Assembly: GCF_007677875.1 (NCBI RefSeq)
Contig: NZ_VEDO01000001.1
Location: 496,001-560,000 of the forward strand
Direction of reading: 5' to 3'
DNA length: 64,000 bases
DNA from: Variovorax boronicumulans
Lineage (GTDB): Bacteria > Pseudomonadota > Gammaproteobacteria > Burkholderiales > Burkholderiaceae_C
Position numbers and translations under genes: made by a program. A model generated the notes under the pieces. That model was given only the letters and a program-made list of their open reading frames with translations. It made no database searches and was not told the DNA's origin. How positions within the stretch are numbered: position 1 is the stretch's first letter; each line of letters opens with the position of its first letter. Below are positions 18,556 to 29,670 of this stretch, one piece after another.

Positions 18556-18593
18556 TCCAGATCAAGCTGTCGGCGCGCACCGACAGCGCCGCC

Positions 18594-18622
18594 CTTGAAA
18601 CAGCGGCATCCTTTCCCCATGT
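18594..18622 (+). promoter_or_regulatory. Sigma-32 (RpoH) heat-shock promoter of clpB
   Basis: CTTGAAA at 18594-18600 and CCCCATGT at 18615-18622, separated by 14 bases. These equal the sigma-32 consensus elements (CTTGAAA and CCCCATNT) in sequence and spacing. The -10 element ends 25 bases before the clpB ATG at 18648, giving a short leader. This is strong sequence evidence for heat-shock control of clpB. Confidence 0.9.
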
Positions 18623-18647
18623 TCGTTGCAATTCGGAGAACTCGAAC

Positions 18648-21250
<2,603 letters not shown>

Positions 21251-21251
<1 letters not shown>

Positions 21252-21643
21252 TGATGATCGCGGGCACGCAACAAAGGAGTGACGGGGCCGTGGGTGATTT
21301 CGTAGCGGGCCTCGTCCGCCTGATGTTGCAGCTCGCGCTGCTGGCCGCGGGATTGGTCGTGGCCGCCGGCCTGGTCTTGGCCGCTGCCGTGTTGGCCGTG
21401 GTGTTCGGCCTGCGACTGCTGTGGGCCAAGCTGACGGGCCGGCCGGTCATCCTGCGTTTTGGCGGGATGGGCGTGGACCCGGCCGCGACCTGGCGGCGCT
21501 ACCGCAGCTGGCAGCAGGAAGCCACGCGCCCCCGCGGCGGGGCGGCGCAGGAGACGGCCCCCGGCGAACCACCTCCGTTCAGCCCGCGCGGCGCCATCAC
21601 GCAGGACGTGGAAGACGTCCAGCCCAAGACGCCGCGCAGCTGA
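21251..21643 (+). CDS. Small membrane protein of unknown function
   Basis: 130 aa if begun at ATG 21251, which overlaps the clpB stop (TGATGATG). A GTG at 21290 has a better ribosome site (AAAGGAG ten bases before) and gives about 117 aa starting GDFVAGLVRL, so the start is ambiguous. One or two hydrophobic helices span LMLQLALLAAGLVVAA and LVLAAAVLAVVFGLRLLW; the tail is hydrophilic and Pro/Arg-rich. No family recognised; similar short membrane proteins following clpB occur in comamonads as far as I recall. Function unknown. Confidence 0.6.
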
Positions 21644-21661
21644 ACGGAGCCCACCCCGTTT

Positions 21662-21743
21662 GGACTTCTCACTTCGTGTAGAAGTCCCATTCCCCTCGAG
21701 GGGCGCACGCAGCGGCCGGGCGGAGCCAGTTCCGCGCGTGCGC
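21662..21743. repeat. Structured extragenic repeat (REP-like, comamonad style)
   Basis: Three nested dyads in a row: GGACTTC (21662-21668) with GAAGTCC (21681-21687); the perfect 12-base palindrome CCCCTCGAGGGG (21692-21703); and GCGCACGC (21703-21710) with GCGTGCGC (21736-21743). Sequences of the form CCCTCGAGGGG followed by an imperfect GC-rich dyad are, from memory, frequent between genes in Comamonadaceae. It fills the 245-base gap between two small membrane-protein genes and may also act as a terminator. Copy number in this genome cannot be judged from one window. Confidence 0.55.
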
Positions 21744-21888
21744 TGGCATGGCCTGCTCCGCGGCCTTCCGATCAGCGACTGGCGCGCCGGTGCCGTTTCT
21801 GCGGGTGACGCGCCGCCACCGTGGAAGACTGATCTGGTCGCTTGATGCAGGTCAAGGCGGCCTGCACCGCGCCATGGGAGCATGGCGC

Positions 21889-22659
21889 ATGCCCCGAAGA
21901 ACGGCGACCCGTGCCCTGACCGAAAGCCAGCATTTCGCCGTGCGCACGGTCGGCACCGCGGCGCCGCTGCGCTGGCTGGCACGCGGCTGGGCCGACCTGT
22001 GGCGCTGCCCCTTGCCGGGGCTGCTGCACGGCCTGCTGTTGACCGCCTTCGGTGGCGCACTCGCGCTGCTGGCCCATGGGCACTTCTGGCTGCTGGCCGG
22101 GGCTTTCTCGGGCTTTCTGCTGGTTGCACCCATTGCGGCCACGGGGCTCTATGCGGTCAGCCAGGCGCTCGAGCGCGGGCAGACACCAGGGCTTGCCACG
22201 GCGCTTTTGGCCTGGCGGCCGCGCGACGGCCGGCTCGTGCTGTTCGGGGTGCTGCTCGCGCTGGCAGGCACGGGCTGGGTCGTGACGTCTGCCGCCCTGG
22301 TCACAGGCTTTGCGCCCGGTGCGGTGCAGCGTCCGGAGGACTTCCTGCGGCTGGTGGCGGCCGATGCCAGCTGGCTGTTCGAGCTCTGGCTGGCACTGGG
22401 TGGACTGCTGGCGGCGCCCGTGTTCGCATCCAGCGTAGTGGCCATTCCGATCATGCTGGACCGGCGCATCGGCGTGCTGGCGGCCGTGCTGACCAGCTGG
22501 CGCGCGGTGCTGGACAACCCCGTTCCGATGGCCTTGTGGGCCGTCATGCTCGTGGGCCTCACCCTGGTGTCGCTGCTGCCGGCGCTCGTGGGTCTGGTGC
22601 TGGCCGCGCCCTGGCTTGCGCATGCGAGCTGGCATGCCTACCGCGACCTCGTGGACTGA
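21889..22659 (+). CDS. DUF2189-type multi-span membrane protein
   Basis: 256 aa from ATG 21889 (GGGAG eight bases upstream); ATG 21874 is an alternative. The protein starts with a polar segment and a WLARGWADLWRCPL entry motif, then about six hydrophobic helices, with the lumenal/cytoplasmic turn VVAIPIMLDRRIGVLAAVLTS. This matches the DUF2189 family of predicted integral membrane proteins, common in proteobacteria, with no known activity. It is followed five bases later by the DUF2788-like gene on the same strand, so the two are likely co-transcribed. Confidence 0.8.
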   Translation: MPRRTATRALTESQHFAVRTVGTAAPLRWLARGWADLWRCPLPGLLHGLLLTAFGGALALLAHGHFWLLAGAFSGFLLVAPIAATGLYAVSQALERGQTPGLATALLAWRPRDGRLVLFGVLLALAGTGWVVTSAALVTGFAPGAVQRPEDFLRLVAADASWLFELWLALGGLLAAPVFASSVVAIPIMLDRRIGVLAAVLTSWRAVLDNPVPMALWAVMLVGLTLVSLLPALVGLVLAAPWLAHASWHAYRDLVD

Positions 22660-22664
22660 AGCGC

Positions 22665-22871
22665 ATGTTCGGCTACACCGAAGCCCAGATCGCGTGGTTC
22701 GGCATGACCTTCGGCCTGTCGGCCTTCATGCTCTACATGCTGTTCATCATCCTGCAGCTGGCGCGCGAGTCCCGGGCCGGGCGCTTCGGCACCTTCGTGC
22801 TGCTGCTGGGTCTGGGGCTGGGCATGGTCGGCTTTGCGGCGAAGGGCGTGATCAAGTTCTTTCTGAGCTAA
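22665..22871 (+). CDS. DUF2788-like small membrane protein
   Basis: 68 aa with two hydrophobic helices, MTFGLSAFMLYMLFIILQL (14-32) and FVLLLGLGLGMVGFAAKGVI (44-63), separated by a basic loop RESRAGR. Size and pattern match DUF2788, short two-helix proteins of unknown role. It starts 5 bases after the DUF2189-type stop. The following 206 bases to the convergent FAD monooxygenase hold no gene, only a long-spaced dyad GAGGCCCC/GGGGCCTC at 22903-22953. Confidence 0.75.
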   Translation: MFGYTEAQIAWFGMTFGLSAFMLYMLFIILQLARESRAGRFGTFVLLLGLGLGMVGFAAKGVIKFFLS

Positions 22872-23077
22872 GAAGCTCTGAACGAACCCCTCACGCCCAC
22901 GCGAGGCCCCGATCAGAGCCCGTGTCGGTGGTGATCGCAACGCCAGGGGCCTCGCCCTTCGGGCCGGGGCACGGCAAGCCGCATGCGGGTGTTGCAGGCC
23001 TTGCCCTGGCACCAGCCAGGGCGGCGGCCTGCGCCTGCGCCTGCGGCCCGCCGCGCCCCGTCGTGGGCGCGATCGGT

Positions 23078-24307
23078 TCATTCACAGCTTCTGGGGCCGT
23101 ACAGCCAGGGCATGTCCAGCAGCCGTTCGCCGAGCAGCCGCAGCGAGAGGTTGCGGCCCCAGCGGACCAATCCGGTGGCGTGGAAGATGCGGCCGTTGCG
23201 CACCGCGCGCGCCTGCACGCGCGCGTTGCGCTGCCAGCGCTCCAGCGCGTAGCGCGCCAGCAGCAGCGGCACCTCGATGCCGGCCGTCTCGGCCTGGCGC
23301 AATGCGCGGCCCAGCGCCTCGGCATCCTCGATGGCCATGCCGGCGCCCTGTGCGAGGTAGGGGCGCATGGGGTGGGCGGCGTCGCCCAGCAGCGCCACGC
23401 GGCCGCGCGCCTGCTCGGTGGCGGCCCGCAGCGGCGGCCGGTCGGCCAGCACCCACAGCCGCCAGGCCGGCACGGCGCGCACCAGTTCCTGCAGCGGCGT
23501 GCAGCAGCCCGCCATGGCGGCCTGCAGGTCGGTCGCGTTGGCGGCGTGGTCCCAATCGTCCAACGCGTGGGCCAGCGCATCGGGCGTCGCGCCCTGTTGG
23601 CCGCTGGGCGGCAGGCCGTGCACGAAGGCCACCACATTGAGGGCCTCGCCCGCACGCACCGGGTAGCTGACCAGGTGCAGGCGCGGGCCCAGCCAGGCCG
23701 TGACCTCGGCGGTGCGCAGCGCAGCCGGCAGCGCGGCCTGCGGCAGCAGCGCACGGTAGGCCAGGTGGCCGGTCAGGCGCGGCGCGCCGTCGCCAAGCAA
23801 CTGGGCGCGCACGCCGCTCCACAGGCCGTCGGCGCCCAGCAGGGCGTCGCCTTCGATGGCCTTGCCCCCGGTGTGCAGCAGCACGCGCCGGCCGTCGTCC
23901 TCGAAGCCGAGCACGCGCCGGTCGAGCGTGAGCGCGACGTCGGCCAGCGGCGCCACGGCCTGGTGCAGCAGCGCCAGCAGATCGGCGCGGTGGATGGTGG
24001 CGTAGGGCGCGCCGTAGCGCGCGCGCATGGCGGCCAGGTCCAGCGTGGCCAGCAGCTGGCCGCTGGCGGCGTCGCGCACGCGCAGGCGTGGGGGAAAGGC
24101 CGCCACGGCCTGCAAAGCCGGGCCCAGGTCCCACGCGTGCAGCAGCCGCACGACGTTGGGCCCCAGCTGCACGCCGGCGCCGACCTCGCTGAACGCCGCG
24201 GCACGTTCGAACACGCGCACCTGCCAGCCCTGGCGCGCGCAGGCCAGCGCGGCGGCGAGGCCGCCGATGCCGCCACCGGCGACGAGAAGCTGCTGGGGAC
24301 TTGCCAT
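23078..24307 (-). CDS. FAD-dependent monooxygenase (salicylate/3-hydroxybenzoate hydroxylase-like)
   Basis: 409 aa. Class A flavoprotein hydroxylase: N-terminal dinucleotide-binding motif VAGGGIGGLAAALACARQG (residues 9-27), the DG-type motif LLGADGLWSGVRAQL near 157, and the second FAD motif LLGDAAHPMRPYLAQGAGMAIEDA near 290. These enzymes insert oxygen into aromatic rings using NAD(P)H. Aromatic-acid hydroxylases such as NahG and 3-hydroxybenzoate 6-hydroxylase are the closest type, but no ring-cleavage genes lie nearby, so the substrate is open. ATG 24307 is used, preceding MASPQQLLVAGGG. Confidence 0.88.
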   Translation of the reverse strand: MASPQQLLVAGGGIGGLAAALACARQGWQVRVFERAAAFSEVGAGVQLGPNVVRLLHAWDLGPALQAVAAFPPRLRVRDAASGQLLATLDLAAMRARYGAPYATIHRADLLALLHQAVAPLADVALTLDRRVLGFEDDGRRVLLHTGGKAIEGDALLGADGLWSGVRAQLLGDGAPRLTGHLAYRALLPQAALPAALRTAEVTAWLGPRLHLVSYPVRAGEALNVVAFVHGLPPSGQQGATPDALAHALDDWDHAANATDLQAAMAGCCTPLQELVRAVPAWRLWVLADRPPLRAATEQARGRVALLGDAAHPMRPYLAQGAGMAIEDAEALGRALRQAETAGIEVPLLLARYALERWQRNARVQARAVRNGRIFHATGLVRWGRNLSLRLLGERLLDMPWLYGPRSCE

Positions 24308-24335
24308 GGGGCCGCGATTGTGCCGCCCCGGCAGG

Positions 24336-25148
24336 CTACATGGGCTTGAACAAATGGGTGTAGAGCCGGCTCACGGCAATGCGCTCGCCCGGCCGGCCTC
24401 GCAGCCGCAGGTGCAGCCGGCCCGCCTCGTCGCGCTGCACCTCCTCGACGGCGTCGGCCCGCACCACCACGGCGCGGTGCACCTGCCAGAAGCGCTGCCC
24501 GTCCAGCTGCGCCAGCAGCTGCTTGAGCGGCGTGCGGATCAGGTGCTCCTCGCTGGCGGTCAGCACGCGCACGTACTTGTCGGCGGCCTCGAAGTACAGC
24601 ACCTCGTCGATGGGCACCATGCGCACCTTGGCGCCGCCGGCGTCGCCGGCCGCGATGAAGCGCAGCGGCGCGGCGGGCGCTGCGCTGCCGGCCGCGCCGA
24701 GCAGCCGGCGCCACTGCGCCAGCTGCTGCTCCAGCGCTTCGGCCTGCGCCGGTTCGGCCGCGGCCAGCGCCTGCTGCAGGCGCGCGACGGTGCGGCGCAG
24801 CCGCTCGGGCTGCACGGGCTTGAGCACGTAGTCGAGCGCCTGCGCATCGAAGGCGCGTGCCGCGTACTCGTCGTAGGCGGTCACGAACACGAGTTGCGGC
24901 AGGCGCGCACTGTCCAGCGGCCAGCGCTCCGCCAGTTCGGCGGCCGCAGCCAGGCCGTCCTGGCCTGGCATGCGGATGTCCAGGAACAGCACCTGGGGGA
25001 GCAGGCGCAGCGCGGCCTCCACGGCGCTGCGCCCGTCACCCACGGTCGCCACGATCTGCAGCGCGGGCCAGGCCTGGGCCAGCTCCGCGGCCAGCGCCTG
25101 GGCTAGCAGCGGTTCGTCTTCGGCGATGAGGGCAGTGGTGGTCGGCAT
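24336..25148 (-). CDS. LytTR-family response regulator
   Basis: 270 aa. Receiver domain with the acidic pocket EDE at 10-12, phospho-acceptor Asp57 in VLFLDIRMPG, conserved Thr/Lys in VFVTAYDEYAARAF and YVLKPVQPERL; a linker with a short Ala/Gln-rich helix; then a C-terminal LytTR DNA-binding domain (about 165-268) with the typical VLYFEAADKYVRV, RFWQVHRAVVV and VSRLYTHLFK. LytTR regulators bind direct repeats in promoters. It is encoded 5 bases downstream of its histidine kinase and is likely co-transcribed with it. Target genes are unknown; nearby candidates include the small membrane proteins and FAD monooxygenase. Confidence 0.93.
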   Translation of the reverse strand: MPTTTALIAEDEPLLAQALAAELAQAWPALQIVATVGDGRSAVEAALRLLPQVLFLDIRMPGQDGLAAAAELAERWPLDSARLPQLVFVTAYDEYAARAFDAQALDYVLKPVQPERLRRTVARLQQALAAAEPAQAEALEQQLAQWRRLLGAAGSAAPAAPLRFIAAGDAGGAKVRMVPIDEVLYFEAADKYVRVLTASEEHLIRTPLKQLLAQLDGQRFWQVHRAVVVRADAVEEVQRDEAGRLHLRLRGRPGERIAVSRLYTHLFKPM

Positions 25149-25153
25149 GGTTC

Positions 25154-26212
25154 TCAGAGTGGAACGGCGATGGTGGCGCGCGTGCCGCCGCCAGGCTCGG
25201 CGGCCAGCGCCAGGCTGGCGCGGTCGCCGTGCAGGGTCTGCAGGCGTTCGCGCACCTGGGTCAGGCCGAAGCCGCCCGCCGTGGTGGCGGGCTCGGACAG
25301 GCCGGCGCCGGTGTCCAGCACCCGCAGGACGAGCCGGTCGCCGTCCATGGCCTGCTCGCGCCGCGCCTGCACGGTGATGGTGCCGCCCGCGACCTGTGGC
25401 TCCAGTCCGTGGCGGATGGCGTTCTCCACGAGCGGCTGGAGCAGCAGCGGCGGCACCGGCACGGTGCGCAGATCCCCGGGCAGGTCGAGCGTGTAGCGCA
25501 GGCGCGGGCCCATGCGCACGGCCATGAGTTCCAGGTAGTCGGCCAGGCGCTCGAACTCCTGTGCCAGCGGATGCAGCGTGGCGCGCGAGCCGCCCAGCGT
25601 GGCCCGCAGGTAGCTGTTGAGCCGGTCCAGCATGCCGACGGCGCGTGGTGGGTCCAGCGTGATCAGCACGCGCAGGTTGGCCAGCGTGTTGAAGAGCATG
25701 TGCGGCTCCAGCTGCGTTTCCAGCAGCTTGAGCTTGGCCTCGGCGGCGTCGCGTTCGGCGGCGGCGATGGCGGCCGCCAGGGCCGCTGCCTTGCCGCGCG
25801 TGTGGAAGTAGAAGGAGCCGACGGCGCCCGCGGCGATCGTGATGTACAGGCCGATGGCACCGTCGCGCGCATCGGCCGTACGGCTCGGGTCGGCCGGGCC
25901 GATCAGCTTGTAGGCCAGCCAGTCGCCCGCGTAGAACCCGATCGCGATGCCCGCCGCCGTCAGCACCAGCCCGCGCCAGCCCCGCGGCCAGCCGTGGCCA
26001 CCCTCGGCGTCGCCATGGCAATGCGCGCGTGGCACGGCGTAGCGGCCGAACTCCATCGTGCCCCAGCACAGCGTGCCGATACAGACGGAATAGGCCAGCT
26101 GCGACAGATAGCTGCGGTGCGGCCACATCAGCGTGGTCAGCACGGCCACCACGCAGCACAGGGCCAGTACGTGCAGGTAGTGGCGCAGGGCGTTGCGTAG
26201 GACGAGGTTCAT
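25154..26212 (-). CDS. Sensor histidine kinase, LytS/YehU (His_kinase PF06580) type
   Basis: 352 aa. Four predicted membrane helices (about 14-32, 38-54, 80-104, 118-136), a short coiled coil, then the LytS-class phospho-acceptor box LETQLEPHMLFNTLANLRVL with His171, followed by an HATPase domain with N box VENAIRHGLEP, G1 DTGAGL and G2 GFGLTQVRERL. Start ATG 26212. The kinase phosphorylates the LytTR regulator encoded immediately downstream. No known ligand-binding domain precedes the H box, so the signal may be membrane or cell-envelope related. The His-box reads EPHMLFN rather than the commoner NPHFLFN. Confidence 0.92.
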   Translation of the reverse strand: MNLVLRNALRHYLHVLALCCVVAVLTTLMWPHRSYLSQLAYSVCIGTLCWGTMEFGRYAVPRAHCHGDAEGGHGWPRGWRGLVLTAAGIAIGFYAGDWLAYKLIGPADPSRTADARDGAIGLYITIAAGAVGSFYFHTRGKAAALAAAIAAAERDAAEAKLKLLETQLEPHMLFNTLANLRVLITLDPPRAVGMLDRLNSYLRATLGGSRATLHPLAQEFERLADYLELMAVRMGPRLRYTLDLPGDLRTVPVPPLLLQPLVENAIRHGLEPQVAGGTITVQARREQAMDGDRLVLRVLDTGAGLSEPATTAGGFGLTQVRERLQTLHGDRASLALAAEPGGGTRATIAVPL

Positions 26213-26268
26213 GGGGAGCGGGCCGGTGCAGTCCCAGGCTTGGCGACGAAGAAGGCCACCATGGCAGC

Positions 26269-26952
26269 TCAGTCCAGGAGTTGGTAAGGGCCCCCGCGTG
26301 CCAGCGCCCGCTGGAACGCCGGCCGGGCGTGGATGCGGTCCAGCCAGGCCATGAGCCGCGGGCGGCTGGCGTCCAGGCCGGCACGGGCCCTGGCGGCCTC
26401 GACCGGAAAACTCATCTGGATGTCCGCTGCGCTGAAGTCGGCGCCGGCGAACCAGTCGCGGCCGGCCAGTTCGGCTTCGAGGAAATCCAGGTGCTGTTTC
26501 AGGTTGGGCAGCACGATCGCCGCCTTGGCCTTGGCGGCGATGCCGCGCGCGATCGGCCGCACGAAAAATGGCATCTTCGCGCGCTCGATGCGGTCGAACA
26601 CGAGCTTGAGCAGCAACGGCGGCATGGCCGAGCCCTCGGCATAGTGCATGAAGTAGCGCCAGCGCACGGCTTCTTCGGTGCCGGGCTGCGGCGCCAGCCG
26701 GCCCTGGCCGTGGCGTTCGAGCAGGGTCTCCAGGATGGCGCCCGACTCGGCCAGCACCAGCCCGTCGTCGGTGGTCACCACGGGCGACTTGCCCAGCGGG
26801 TGCACGCGGCGCAGTTCGGGCGGTGCCAGCAGCGTGGCCGGGTCGCGCTTGTACTGCACGATCTCGTAGGGCAGTTCCAGTTCCTCCAGCAGCCACAGCA
26901 CGCGCTGCGAGCGGGAGTTGTCGAGGTGGTGGACGGTGATCATGGCCTGCAT
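26269..26952 (-). CDS. Glutathione S-transferase family protein
   Basis: 227 aa with an ATG at 26952 or, three codons on, at 26943. The N-terminal thioredoxin-like domain begins ITVHHLDNSRSQRVLWLLEEL and includes the SNAIL-like VLAESGAILETLL motif; the catalytic Ser (NSRSQR) is in the expected place for beta/theta-type GSTs. The C-terminal all-helical domain contains FSAADIQMSFPVE, the conserved N-capping box region. The substrate is unknown. It lies on the minus strand upstream of the kinase gene with 56 bases between, possibly co-transcribed. Confidence 0.9.
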   Translation of the reverse strand: MQAMITVHHLDNSRSQRVLWLLEELELPYEIVQYKRDPATLLAPPELRRVHPLGKSPVVTTDDGLVLAESGAILETLLERHGQGRLAPQPGTEEAVRWRYFMHYAEGSAMPPLLLKLVFDRIERAKMPFFVRPIARGIAAKAKAAIVLPNLKQHLDFLEAELAGRDWFAGADFSAADIQMSFPVEAARARAGLDASRPRLMAWLDRIHARPAFQRALARGGPYQLLD

Positions 26953-26961
26953 GGTGCCCGA

Positions 26962-27255
26962 TCAGCGCTGCCCTGTGCCACCGAGCCGCTGGCGTTCGCG
27001 CGCCACCATGCGGTCCATGAGCGGGTTGCCCGGCGCCAGCACCCACACCGCCAGCCCGTGGAACAGCAGGCCCAGGCCCCAGCCCAGCAGCGGGAACAGC
27101 GCCCAGTGCCGGCCGCCGGCCAGCGATAGCGCGACCAGCCCGGCGTTCACGACCAGATAGACGGCGGCATGGACGAACCAGCCGAGTTTGGCCCGGGCGC
27201 GGCGGCGGGCGGTCCAGTCGAGTTGCGTTTCGCCGGGGAGGGGGTGGCGGGACAT
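26962..27255 (-). CDS. 2TM domain-containing small membrane protein
   Basis: 97 aa from ATG 27255, preceded by AAGGAG six bases upstream. After the basic RRRARAKLGWFVHAAVYLVVNAGLVALS come two membrane helices (about 26-46 and 52-72) and a C-terminal basic tail. The pattern RxKLGFxxHxxxYxxVN is the signature of the 2TM domain (PF13239), often linked to LytTR or other two-component regulators; here it is near a LytTR pair, which fits. Function unknown. Confidence 0.82.
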   Translation of the reverse strand: MSRHPLPGETQLDWTARRRARAKLGWFVHAAVYLVVNAGLVALSLAGGRHWALFPLLGWGLGLLFHGLAVWVLAPGNPLMDRMVARERQRLGGTGQR

Positions 27256-27283
27256 GGTGTGCTCCTTGAAGGAAGTAGGGAAA

Positions 27284-27805
27284 TCAGGCGGCGACGGTGG
27301 CAGCGCGGGGGCGCAGCGCCAGCCTCCACAGCCGCAGCGCGCGGCCGGCGAAGATGCCGCTGAACAAGCCATACAGCGTGCTCACGCCGGTGGCGAATCC
27401 GCCCTGGTGGGCCAATTCGGGATGCATGGCCAGCAGCACGCCCACGGCGTACTTGGTGGCGAAGATGCCCATCATGAGGGCCAGCGGCACCCCGCTGCCG
27501 GGCAGGAAGAAGCGGCGGCTGGCGGCGTCGTAGCGCACGGCCGGGTGCAGCGGCAGCCGGGCGACCAGGGTCAATGCCGCGGCCGCCGCCAGGCCCCAGC
27601 CGGCCAGCGCCAGCCAGCCCGCCTCCGAGCGGCCGAAGGCGCTCGCCACGCCGTAGATGGCGAGCGCGACCATGGCCACGGGCATGGCGGTCGCACGGAG
27701 CAGGTGGGTGCTGCCGTCGCGCAACTGCCTGCTGCCCATCCAGGCGAGCAACGCGAACAGCGCGTACACCCAGGCGGGCGTGTGGGTCAGGATCTGGATC
27801 AGCAT
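27284..27805 (-). CDS. DUF6622-like integral membrane protein
   Basis: 173 aa from ATG 27805. About five membrane helices, starting MLIQILTHTPAWVYALFALLAWMGSRQL, with a short polar loop RYDAASRRFFLPGSGVPLAL in the middle. The start and this loop resemble DUF6622 family proteins, annotated as hypothetical. Located 28 bases upstream of the 2TM gene on the same strand, so probably one transcript with it, divergent from the mdtABC operon. No function known. Confidence 0.75.
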   Translation of the reverse strand: MLIQILTHTPAWVYALFALLAWMGSRQLRDGSTHLLRATAMPVAMVALAIYGVASAFGRSEAGWLALAGWGLAAAAALTLVARLPLHPAVRYDAASRRFFLPGSGVPLALMMGIFATKYAVGVLLAMHPELAHQGGFATGVSTLYGLFSGIFAGRALRLWRLALRPRAATVAA

Positions 27806-27949
27806 CGCGGGCTCCGTGGTGTTAGGTGTTGGCGCGACTGTGCGCCGGCCCGCCGCCTCTTCCCAGCGCCATGCGACAGACCGCAGCACGGCCGCGCCAG
27901 CTGCAGCGCGGCGCGATGAACGGGAATGCCCTGGTCGCTTTACCTGCCG

Positions 27950-27987
27950 TTGACAGTTGCAAACACATGCCGGCTACGATCGCCGGC
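27950..27987 (+). promoter_or_regulatory. Putative sigma-70 promoter of the mdtABC operon with flanking dyads
   Basis: TTGACA at 27950-27955 matches the -35 consensus exactly; TACGAT at 27975-27980, 19 bases on, is a fair -10. The self-complementary GCCGGC occurs on both sides of the -10 (27969-27974 and 27982-27987), which could be an operator for a repressor. The mdtA ATG lies 43 bases downstream. No regulator gene such as TetR or BaeSR is adjacent. Confidence 0.45.
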
Positions 27988-28029
27988 TCCAATCGCATCC
28001 ACGCTCGTGCCCGCCCCCGATCTCGCGCC

Positions 28030-29658
28030 ATGGACCACCCCACACCCGGCTCCGCTTCGCCCTCCCGTTCCCTGGTGACGCCGCCGGCGCAGCCTCCATC
28101 GCGCAGGCGCCGCTGGCTCGGGGCGGGGGTCGCCGTGCTGGCGCTCGGAGCGCTGGTCGGGGGCAGCTACTACCTGGTCAAGCGCCCGGCCGAGGCGCCC
28201 GCCGGCTTCGGCATGGGCCCGCGTCCCGGCGGCGGCCCGCCGGGCGGCCCCGGTGGTGCAGGCAGCTTCGGCATGGTCACGGTGGGGCATGCCGCCGTGG
28301 CGCGCGCGCAGATCCCGGTCACGCTGGATGCGCTGGGTACCGTCACGCCCGTGGCCACGGTCACGCTCAAGCCCCAGGTCGGCGGTGTGCTGACCGAGGT
28401 GCTGTTCACCGAAGGCCAGACCGTGCGCAAGGGCCAGCTGCTGGCCCGCATCGATCCGCGCCCCTACGAGCAGGCGCTGATGCAGGCGCGCGGCACGCGC
28501 ATGCGCGACGAGGCCCAGTTGCAGGCCGCGCGCGTCACCCTGGCCCGCTACCGCACGCTGCTGGGCCAGGATTCCATCGCCCGGCAGGACGTGGACACCC
28601 AGGCCGCGCTGGTGCAGCAGCTCGAAGGCACCGTCACGAGCGACAAGGCGGCCGAGGCCGCGGCCGCCGTGAACCTGGAGTTCACGCGCATCACGGCGCC
28701 GCTCACGGGCCGCATCGGCCTGCGCACGGTGGACCCGGGCAACACCGTGGCGGCCAGTTCAACCACCGGCATCGCCGTCATCACGCAGATGAACCCCATC
28801 GACGTGCAGTTCGCCGTGCCGCAGGACCGCATCCCCGAAGTGCAGGAGCAGGTGCATGGCAGCAGCAAACCTGCCGTCGCGGCCATGGACCGCACGCGCA
28901 CGGCGGTGCTGGACACGGGGAGCTTTTCCACGCTGGACAACGTGGTCGACACCACCACCGGCACGGTCAAGGCCAAGGCCCGCTTCGCCAACGCCGACGG
29001 CAAGCTGTTCCCCAACCAGTTCGTCAACGTGCGCATGACGCTGCGCACCATCGACGCGCTGGTGGTGCCTGTCACGGCCGTGCGCACGGGGCCGCAGGGC
29101 CCCTACGTCTACGTGATCGGCGAGGACCGCAGCGTCAGCATGCGCCGCGTCAAGCGCGGCGAGGCGACGGTGGACGTCGTCGCCGTGACCGAAGGCCTGC
29201 AGGCCGGCGAACTGGTCGTGACCGAGGGTGGCGACCGGCTCAGCGAAGGCGCGCGCGTGCGCCTGCAGGGCGAGGTGCCGCCGGCCGGCGCGCGCAACGG
29301 CGGCGGGCGCCGCCAGGGCCAGGGCGCCATGGCCCCGGGCGCGCCGGGCACCGCTGCGTCAGCCCCGGCCAACCCGGCGGCCGCCGCGCCGGCACCATTG
29401 CCGGCGCGCCCGGGCGCTTCCGGGCCGCAACCGCCGGCCGCCACCGCCGCGCCGCCCAGCGGCCAGCCGCCGGCTGCCCAGCCCGAGTCCGCCGGCCTGC
29501 CCACGGCCGAGCAGCGCCGCCGCATGCTCGATGCGGTGAAGGACGACCCCGCGCAGCTGGCCCAGCGCAAGCAGTTCCTTGAAGCGCTGGACCGGGGCGA
29601 CCCGGAGGCGCTGGCGCGCTGGCAGAACCTGCAGCAGCGGCGCCGGCCGGGTTCCTGA
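28030..29658 (+). CDS. mdtA: RND efflux periplasmic adaptor (membrane fusion) protein, MdtA-like
   Basis: 542 aa, longer than E. coli MdtA (about 415) because of a Pro/Ala/Gly-rich tail (residues about 420-500) and a charged end. N-terminal membrane anchor WLGAGVAVLALGALVGGSYYLV, then Gly-rich spacer, lipoyl-like halves VTPVATVTLKPQVGGVLTEVLFTEGQTVRKGQLLARID, an alpha-hairpin, and FTRITAPLTGRIG plus TTTGTVKAKARFAN of the beta-barrel. It joins the inner membrane pumps encoded next to the outer membrane channel encoded third. Start ATG 28030. First gene of a four-gene operon mdtA-mdtB-mdtC-oprM-like. Confidence 0.93.
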   Translation: MDHPTPGSASPSRSLVTPPAQPPSRRRRWLGAGVAVLALGALVGGSYYLVKRPAEAPAGFGMGPRPGGGPPGGPGGAGSFGMVTVGHAAVARAQIPVTLDALGTVTPVATVTLKPQVGGVLTEVLFTEGQTVRKGQLLARIDPRPYEQALMQARGTRMRDEAQLQAARVTLARYRTLLGQDSIARQDVDTQAALVQQLEGTVTSDKAAEAAAAVNLEFTRITAPLTGRIGLRTVDPGNTVAASSTTGIAVITQMNPIDVQFAVPQDRIPEVQEQVHGSSKPAVAAMDRTRTAVLDTGSFSTLDNVVDTTTGTVKAKARFANADGKLFPNQFVNVRMTLRTIDALVVPVTAVRTGPQGPYVYVIGEDRSVSMRRVKRGEATVDVVAVTEGLQAGELVVTEGGDRLSEGARVRLQGEVPPAGARNGGGRRQGQGAMAPGAPGTAASAPANPAAAAPAPLPARPGASGPQPPAATAAPPSGQPPAAQPESAGLPTAEQRRRMLDAVKDDPAQLAQRKQFLEALDRGDPEALARWQNLQQRRRPGS

Positions 29659-29670
29659 GGCCGTGCGTCG

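Noticed and set aside
22903..22953. Terminator from GAGGCCCC/GGGGCCTC after the DUF2788-like gene
   Set aside because: The stem halves are 35 bases apart and no T-run follows.
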